DNA from: Mageeibacillus sp. UBA4314
GTDB taxonomy: Bacteria; Bacillota; Clostridia; Saccharofermentanales; Saccharofermentanaceae
Reading direction: 5' to 3'
DNA: 18,434 bases
NCBI GenBank assembly: GCA_002394605.1
Contig: DGUI01000015.1
Coordinates: forward strand, 1 to 18,434
The position numbers and the translations under genes are program-made. Numbering within the stretch: position 1 is the first letter of the stretch; the number at the start of each line of letters is the position of its first letter. This document shows positions 14,498-18,434 of this stretch, in pieces. Below the pieces are notes generated by a model. It worked only from the letters and a program-made list of their open reading frames with translations. It was not told where the DNA came from and made no database searches.

Positions 14498-15115
14498 TCA
14501 TAAGAGCTTCAGCAGGCATTTCTCCGTTATCTCAAATACTGTCTGATACTTAAAATCCACATCCGCATCACTCATTGCTTCCCTCTGCTTGTCAGTTACG
14601 GAAGTGTAAGGATATATTCCGAACATGAACGGGAAGAACACATAGATGATGTCTTCTATCTCCCCTGCATTCTTCTCCGTACAGAACTTTGCAAGTATCA
14701 TGCCTACGGTCCTGATCGACTGCCCGTAAGCCACCTTGAAGGACGTCAGCATCTCCTGCCTGCTGTTTGCTTCCATGTCGTAATTGTTCATGGCAAGCAA
14801 TCTTAACAGCTGCTCCCTGTTCGCAATGGAAGCTGCGATCTTCGCAGCGACCTGCTTCCTGGAAAGCTTTTTGTTATCCTCGAGGATAGACAGAAGTTCT
14901 TCATTCCACCTGACATACTCTCTCTCGAAAAGCGCCAGGAAGATCTCCTCTTTTGTCCTGAAGTAGTTATAGATAGTCGGCCTCGAGAAAGAAGTCACAT
15001 TCCCGATCTCCTTAAGGGTGATGTCCTTAAAGCTCATTGTCCTGTACAGTTCCTCGCAGGCATTTATGATCTCTTCTCTCCTTGCTGCGGTTCTCTCCGG
15101 TGATCCCTTAGGCAT
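14498..15115 (-). CDS. TetR family transcriptional regulator
   Basis: 205 residues. The N-terminal helix-turn-helix reads EIINACEELYRTMSFKDITL, then TSFSRPTIYNYFRTKEEIF with the typical TIYNYFRTKEE recognition helix. The C-terminal part is a divergent ligand-binding region. AGGAG precedes the ATG. It heads the operon with the CMD protein and lipid-anchored flavodoxin, and its promoter carries two matching palindromes (15139-15151 and 15173-15185), so it almost certainly represses itself and its operon. The inducer is unknown. Confidence 0.93.
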   Translation of the reverse strand: MPKGSPERTAARREEIINACEELYRTMSFKDITLKEIGNVTSFSRPTIYNYFRTKEEIFLALFEREYVRWNEELLSILEDNKKLSRKQVAAKIAASIANREQLLRLLAMNNYDMEANSRQEMLTSFKVAYGQSIRTVGMILAKFCTEKNAGEIEDIIYVFFPFMFGIYPYTSVTDKQREAMSDADVDFKYQTVFEITEKCLLKLL

Positions 15116-15138
15116 ATCTGATCTCCTGTATTTTATTC

Positions 15139-15186
15139 TGACATGGTGTCAATATGGATTATAATCACATTCTGACACCGTGTCAA
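15139..15186 (-). promoter_or_regulatory. Perfect promoter with two TetR operators
   Basis: On the minus strand TTGACA (plus 15181-15186), 17 nt, TATAAT (plus 15158-15163). The palindrome TGACACCGTGTCA (15173-15185) covers the -35. A near copy, TGACATGGTGTCA (15139-15151), lies just after the -10. Their centres are 34 bp apart, about three helical turns, so two repressor dimers could bind the same face. Confidence 0.88.
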
Positions 15187-15205
15187 TATGCGAAATAGAT
15201 TGTGA

Positions 15206-15211
15206 TATAAT
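15206..15211 (+). promoter_or_regulatory. -10 element of the membrane protein / MATE operon
   Basis: TATAAT stands six bases before the ATG at 15218, with no clear -35 at 16-18 nt and no ribosome site. If used, transcription would begin at or next to the start codon. It is 21 bp from the nearer TetR operator, so TetR could influence this direction as well. Confidence 0.5.
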
Positions 15212-15217
15212 ATCAGT

Positions 15218-15739
15218 ATGTTATTTGATGTATTTGAAGGACTTAGTGACGAATACAGGACTTACCAAGTGATCCGGCCGGAACAGCTCAACTTCAGGCG
15301 GCCTTCTGATGGTGCTGAGCGAAGTACTCTGTCTTCTCTCACCGGGAAGATCAATAAAGAGGCGGTCATCCTGTTTATCGTCGGAGGGGTCCTGATCGCA
15401 GCGGGAGTTGTGGTGGTCTTTTGTGGTCAGACAGGCGGAATACTGCTGGCCGGATTCGGGGGTCTTCTCATGATCCCCGGGATCATCAAGCTTATTCAGA
15501 GCAAGACGAGTGGTCTTGTCGCTTCTGGGATACTGGTAAAGAAGGATAAGGTGTCGGCAGGTTCTATACAAGGCAGATCCAGACGGACTTACCGCTGGCT
15601 TGTTATCGCGGTTGACGGGATGGATGATACACTCTGCCCCGTACATGCCGATGAGGAAGATTATCAGGTGGCCGGCGTTGGTGACAGGATCCTTGTGATC
15701 AAGGATAATGCAGTTTACAGAGGGAAAAAGATGGGATGA
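15218..15739 (+). CDS. Small membrane protein of unknown function
   Basis: 173 residues. Two adjacent hydrophobic helices (about 49-90: AVILFIVGGVLIAAGVVVVF and a second Gly-rich one) separate a charged N-terminal segment from a soluble C-terminal domain of beta character (KDKVSAGSIQGRSRRTYRWL to DRILVIKDNAVYRGKK). I recognise no family. It overlaps the MATE gene by 4 nt (ATGA), so the two are coupled and probably work together. The start has no ribosome site, and no alternative start with a better one was found. Confidence 0.75.
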   Translation: MLFDVFEGLSDEYRTYQVIRPEQLNFRRPSDGAERSTLSSLTGKINKEAVILFIVGGVLIAAGVVVVFCGQTGGILLAGFGGLLMIPGIIKLIQSKTSGLVASGILVKKDKVSAGSIQGRSRRTYRWLVIAVDGMDDTLCPVHADEEDYQVAGVGDRILVIKDNAVYRGKKMG

Positions 15740-17457
15740 CGCGAAGCGGTTTTTGTGAGAAGAAATTTGGTTCAATGTTCCTGTCAGGCACGTTTACCAA
15801 GGCAGTCATGTATATCATGCTCCTGTGCGACAGCATCATTGCCGGTTACTACATAGGCGCATCAGGTGTCGCAGCGATCAATGCGATAACGCCCGTTACG
15901 GGTATCGTCACTTTCTTCGGAGACCTCGTCTCGACAGGCGTCGGGATCGTCTTCACAAGAGCGGTGGGTGCCATGAAGAAGAAGCGGGCTGATGAGATCT
16001 ACGGGCAGGGCCTGATCATCAGCATTTCGATAGGATTGATCTCAGCGGTCACGATATTCTTCATAAGGGATCTTTATTTCGAGATCAATGACATCAAGGG
16101 CGACATTCTCGGCAATGCCCTGGAGTATTACCGCCTCTGCCCCGTCAATGCTTTTCTTACCATACTGATATTCTATCTTGAACAGATGGTGTATAGTGAC
16201 GGCGACGAGCTCTGTAACAACATCTGCTATGTCTTCCAGATCGGCGGGAACATACTGTTCTCGATCATACTTACGAAATACATGGGCATGATGGGCATCA
16301 TCCTGGGATCCGTCATCGGCAACGGACTGGGCATCCTTGCATGCTGCTGGCACTACTTCCGCAAATGCAACACGCTCCATTTCACGTGGCATTTCTCCAT
16401 AAAGGATTTCTTCCTGACATCGCGCTACAGCATCGTGGATTCATCAGTGTATCTCTGCTGGGCGCTCATGGATTACGTGATGATCGGATTCGTCGCAAGG
16501 AACTACGGCGATCCCGGCCTTATCACCCTTGCGGTCGTTGTAAGCCTCATCGAATTCGGCGTCGTCCTTGACGGCGTCGGCATGGCGATGCAGCCGCTGA
16601 TAGGTACGTACTACGGCGAGAAAAACCACAAGCTGATCAAGCGCGTCATGAAGACTGCCATAAGAGCCGCCCTGATCGAAGGCGTCATAGCGACAGTGCT
16701 GATCTGGGTATTTGCCAGACAGTTCTGCGGCCTGTTCGGCATAACTGAAGGCGCGGCGCTCGCACCGTCGATCGCGGCCCTCAGGATCGTCTCTCTCGGA
16801 TTCATGTTCGTCAGCGCAGTCTCGCTCACGACCTCGTATTACATGCTGATCGACCGCATCGGCATGTCGGTATGCATATCCTGTCTGCAGAACGGACTAT
16901 TATACATGCTGCTGCCCATGTTAGGCTCGGCGCTGTTCGGCATTAACGGAATGTGGGCGGGCTTCGTGATAGCGCCGGTCATAACGCTCGCGTCAGCCCT
17001 GCTGTTTGTCTATCTCAAGTTCGGGAAGGACAATTTCCCGTTCCTCCTGAAAGACATCGACTCCGACATAGTCGTGATGGACGACGTCCTCACGCAGCAG
17101 TCAGCATCAGAGCTCTCGGAAAAGATCGGCTCCAGCCTGCTCTCGCACGGTTACCCGAAGAAAGAAGCAACGCACGCATCCTTATTCGCCGAAGAGATCG
17201 GACTGACCATCCTCGAGCGAAACCGCAAGTCCAAAAAGCCCGTGCTGATCGAATTCTCACTCTTCTTCGAGAAAGACTCCGTCCTCATCATCGAAAGGGA
17301 TTCCGGCGAGCTCTTTGACCTCACCGATCCCGATGCCCACATCAAGGGCCTAAGCGGCTTCATCCTCGGCGGCCTCATGTCAGCCCACGAGGAGAAAGCA
17401 TACCTTGTGACTACCGGTTACAACCGCAACATGATGCGGTTTAAGGTTGAGGAATAA
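15736..17457 (+). CDS. MATE family efflux transporter with a C-terminal anti-sigma-type ATPase-like domain
   Basis: 573 residues, longer than the roughly 450 usual for MATE proteins. The first 440 or so give twelve likely helices with MATE-like repeats (AAINAITPVTGIVTFFGD; VGMAMQPLIGTYYGEKNHKL), suggesting cation-driven export of a small molecule. The last 130 residues are soluble: AEEIGLTILERN, IIERDSGELFDLTD and YLVTTGYNRNMMRFK resemble in order the N-box, the DxGxPF loop and the final strand of RsbW/SpoIIAB-like HATPase domains. The N-box asparagine appears to be Thr, so ATP binding may be lost. It is coupled to the preceding membrane protein gene. Confidence 0.85.
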   Translation: MTRSGFCEKKFGSMFLSGTFTKAVMYIMLLCDSIIAGYYIGASGVAAINAITPVTGIVTFFGDLVSTGVGIVFTRAVGAMKKKRADEIYGQGLIISISIGLISAVTIFFIRDLYFEINDIKGDILGNALEYYRLCPVNAFLTILIFYLEQMVYSDGDELCNNICYVFQIGGNILFSIILTKYMGMMGIILGSVIGNGLGILACCWHYFRKCNTLHFTWHFSIKDFFLTSRYSIVDSSVYLCWALMDYVMIGFVARNYGDPGLITLAVVVSLIEFGVVLDGVGMAMQPLIGTYYGEKNHKLIKRVMKTAIRAALIEGVIATVLIWVFARQFCGLFGITEGAALAPSIAALRIVSLGFMFVSAVSLTTSYYMLIDRIGMSVCISCLQNGLLYMLLPMLGSALFGINGMWAGFVIAPVITLASALLFVYLKFGKDNFPFLLKDIDSDIVVMDDVLTQQSASELSEKIGSSLLSHGYPKKEATHASLFAEEIGLTILERNRKSKKPVLIEFSLFFEKDSVLIIERDSGELFDLTDPDAHIKGLSGFILGGLMSAHEEKAYLVTTGYNRNMMRFKVEE

Positions 17458-17482
17458 AAAAACTCCGGACTTGCGTCCGGAG
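17456..17482 (-). terminator. Terminator shared by hsp20 and the MATE gene
   Basis: CTCCGGAC (17463-17470) and GTCCGGAG (17475-17482) form a perfect 8-bp stem with a TTGC loop. On the minus strand a run of seven T follows, making a strong terminator for hsp20. On the plus strand only CCTTTGTT follows, so it is weaker for the MATE operon. Confidence 0.9.
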
Positions 17483-17491
17483 CCTTTGTTA

Positions 17492-17932
17492 TCATTCAAT
17501 GGCGATCGTAGTATTGGAAGGAAGCGCCTTAAGTTCCGTCTTAGGAATGCAAAGTCTCAGCACGCCATCTTCGAACTTCGCCTTCACGTCTTCGGTCTTC
17601 ACGCCTTCCCCGACATAGAAGCTCCTCTGCATCGCACCGGCGTACCTCTCCTGACGGATGACCTTGCCATGCTTCTTCTTCTCATTGTCATGCTCCTTGG
17701 AAGCGCGGATGGTAAGGTAGCCATTCTCCAGATCGATCTTGATCTGATCCTTCTTGAATCCCGGAAGATCCATATCCATCTCATAATCTGTCTCATTCTC
17801 GTGGACATCGGTCTTCATGAGATCCCGTGAGTGCTTTCCGTACAACTGCCTGTCAACGTTGGCAAGCTCTCTTGACGGGAAACCCCAAAACTCATCAAAC
17901 AAATCTTCTCCAAATAAACCGGACATCAACAT
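17492..17932 (-). CDS. Small heat-shock protein, Hsp20 / alpha-crystallin family
   Basis: 146 residues from the ATG at 17932, nine bases after AAAGGAG; an ATG three codons earlier abuts that site and is unlikely. The alpha-crystallin domain runs from about residue 40: TDYEMDMDLPGFKKDQIKI, LENGYLTIRAS, then RSFYVGEGVKTEDVKAKFEDGVLRLCIPK with the typical A-x-x-x-n-GVL block. It is an ATP-independent holdase chaperone. The promoter carries a CIRCE element, so HrcA should repress it. An independent terminator follows. Confidence 0.95.
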   Translation of the reverse strand: MLMSGLFGEDLFDEFWGFPSRELANVDRQLYGKHSRDLMKTDVHENETDYEMDMDLPGFKKDQIKIDLENGYLTIRASKEHDNEKKKHGKVIRQERYAGAMQRSFYVGEGVKTEDVKAKFEDGVLRLCIPKTELKALPSNTTIAIE

Positions 17933-18023
17933 ACTGATCATCTCCTTTGACTGTTGTTATCCGAGCAAGAAGCGGAGGTCTGATCATCTTCTCTTCTGAT
18001 CTTCGTTCCTTTGTTCTAGCTAC

Positions 18024-18065
18024 ATTATAGTCCTCCCATTAGCACTCGCAAGGGGTGAGTGCTAA
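18024..18065 (-). promoter_or_regulatory. CIRCE operator and promoter of hsp20
   Basis: TTAGCACTC (18039-18047), nine bases, GAGTGCTAA (18057-18065) is an exact CIRCE element, the HrcA binding site. It overlaps the promoter on the minus strand: TTGCGA (plus 18046-18051), 16 nt, TATAAT (plus 18024-18029). Confidence 0.95.
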
Positions 18066-18217
18066 CAATTTTTGACTATCTTTGACTTTTGTTTTTGTGC
18101 AGTTTTAGTTGGGACGGTGTGTTGGAATGGGACTATAATAATGGGGGGGGTGCCTAGGAACTGCCGGGGTGCGGATGGAGTGGATAGATCATATGCAATA
18201 GGTGAAGGTGATCATTT
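18066..18217 (+). other. Intergenic stretch with a promoter-like -10 leading into the repeat array
   Basis: No gene is supported. TATAAT at 18134-18139 has a poor -35 candidate, TTGGGA (18109-18114), at 19 nt. A run of eight G follows. A 26-codon frame from the ATG before the G run has no ribosome site and is rejected as a gene. Transcription toward the repeats is possible but weakly supported. Confidence 0.35.
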
Positions 18218-18434
18218 AGACTAATGTTCAGACTAGAAGCGGTTAGTCTGAGGACTTGTCTGACTATTCAGACTAACTTTCAGACTAGAAGCGGTTAGTC
18301 TGAGTACTTGTCTGACTATTCAGACTAACTTTCAGACTGGAAGCGGTTAGTCTGAGGACTTGTCTGACTATTCAGACTAACATTCAGACTAGAGGCGGTT
18401 AGTCTGAGGACTTGTCTGACTATTCAGACTGTTA
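18218..18434 (+). repeat. Tandem 52-bp repeats with internal hairpins, four copies, at the right edge
   Basis: Units start at 18218, 18270, 18322 and 18374, exactly 52 bp apart and nearly identical. Each contains TCAGACTA, eight bases (GAAGCGGT), TAGTCTGA, an 8-bp hairpin, and a smaller one, TCTGA-CTAT-TCAGA, at the junction. In the third unit the stem base A is G, which still pairs as G-U if the plus strand is the RNA. A period of 52 is not a multiple of three, so this is not a protein repeat. The last bases (AGACTGTTA) deviate, so the array may end at the window edge. Confidence 0.93.

Noticed and set aside
18141..18224. 26-codon ORF starting before the G run
   Set aside because: No ribosome site, no recognisable peptide features, and the frame stops at the first repeat.
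18218..18434. CRISPR array
   Set aside because: The entire 52-bp unit is repeated with no unique spacers.

Overview
The window looks like chromosome from a low-to-mid GC Gram-positive anaerobe, most likely a member of the Clostridia. The evidence is strong AGGAGG-type ribosome binding sites, consensus TTGACA/TATAAT promoters, intrinsic terminators, a CIRCE heat-shock operator, several lipoproteins with short lipoboxes, and genes of Firmicutes type (mccAB, metNIQ, Rrf2, MATE). Placement below class is a guess.

Layout. (1) 1-487: the 5' end of a group IIC-like intron on the minus strand, running off the left edge, next to a 51-bp tandem repeat whose units form perfect hairpins. (2) 488-7432, all minus strand: a sulfur amino-acid block of two adjoining transcription units, mccB-mccA-metN-metI and metQ-adh-cmd. 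Each has the same promoter with the same 19-bp dyad over the -35, then a short cysteine-rich leader ORF not listed by length-limited gene callers, then an intrinsic terminator whose 5' arm can pair instead with a segment inside the leader ORF. This is the architecture of ribosome-mediated attenuation responding to cysteine, and is the main finding. A divergent Rrf2 regulator (7489-7884) faces this block and is the natural candidate to bind the dyad. (3) 7979-9722: a membrane diguanylate cyclase followed by an unknown lipoprotein. (4) 9727-12117: a flavodoxin plus aldo/keto reductase operon divergent from a LysR regulator, with a palindromic T-N11-A site between them. (5) 12068-13395: a Nudix hydrolase and a six-helix membrane protein. 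(6) 13452-15115: a TetR regulator with two operators around a perfect promoter, heading an operon with a small carboxymuconolactone decarboxylase family protein and a lipid-anchored flavodoxin. (7) 15218-17457: a small membrane protein and a MATE transporter with an extra C-terminal domain resembling an anti-sigma-type ATPase fold. (8) 17492-18065: Hsp20 under CIRCE. (9) 18218-18434: four 52-bp direct repeats, each with an internal hairpin, at the right edge.

How the genes work together. Region 2 would import methionine (MetNIQ) and convert homocysteine plus O-acetylserine to cystathionine (MccA) and then cysteine (MccB). Cysteine would feed back through translation of the leader peptides and probably through the Rrf2 protein. 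Regions 4 and 6 look like separate redox or electrophile-stress modules, each a flavodoxin-fold protein plus an oxidoreductase or AhpD-like protein behind its own regulator. All functional statements are from sequence reading without database searches.
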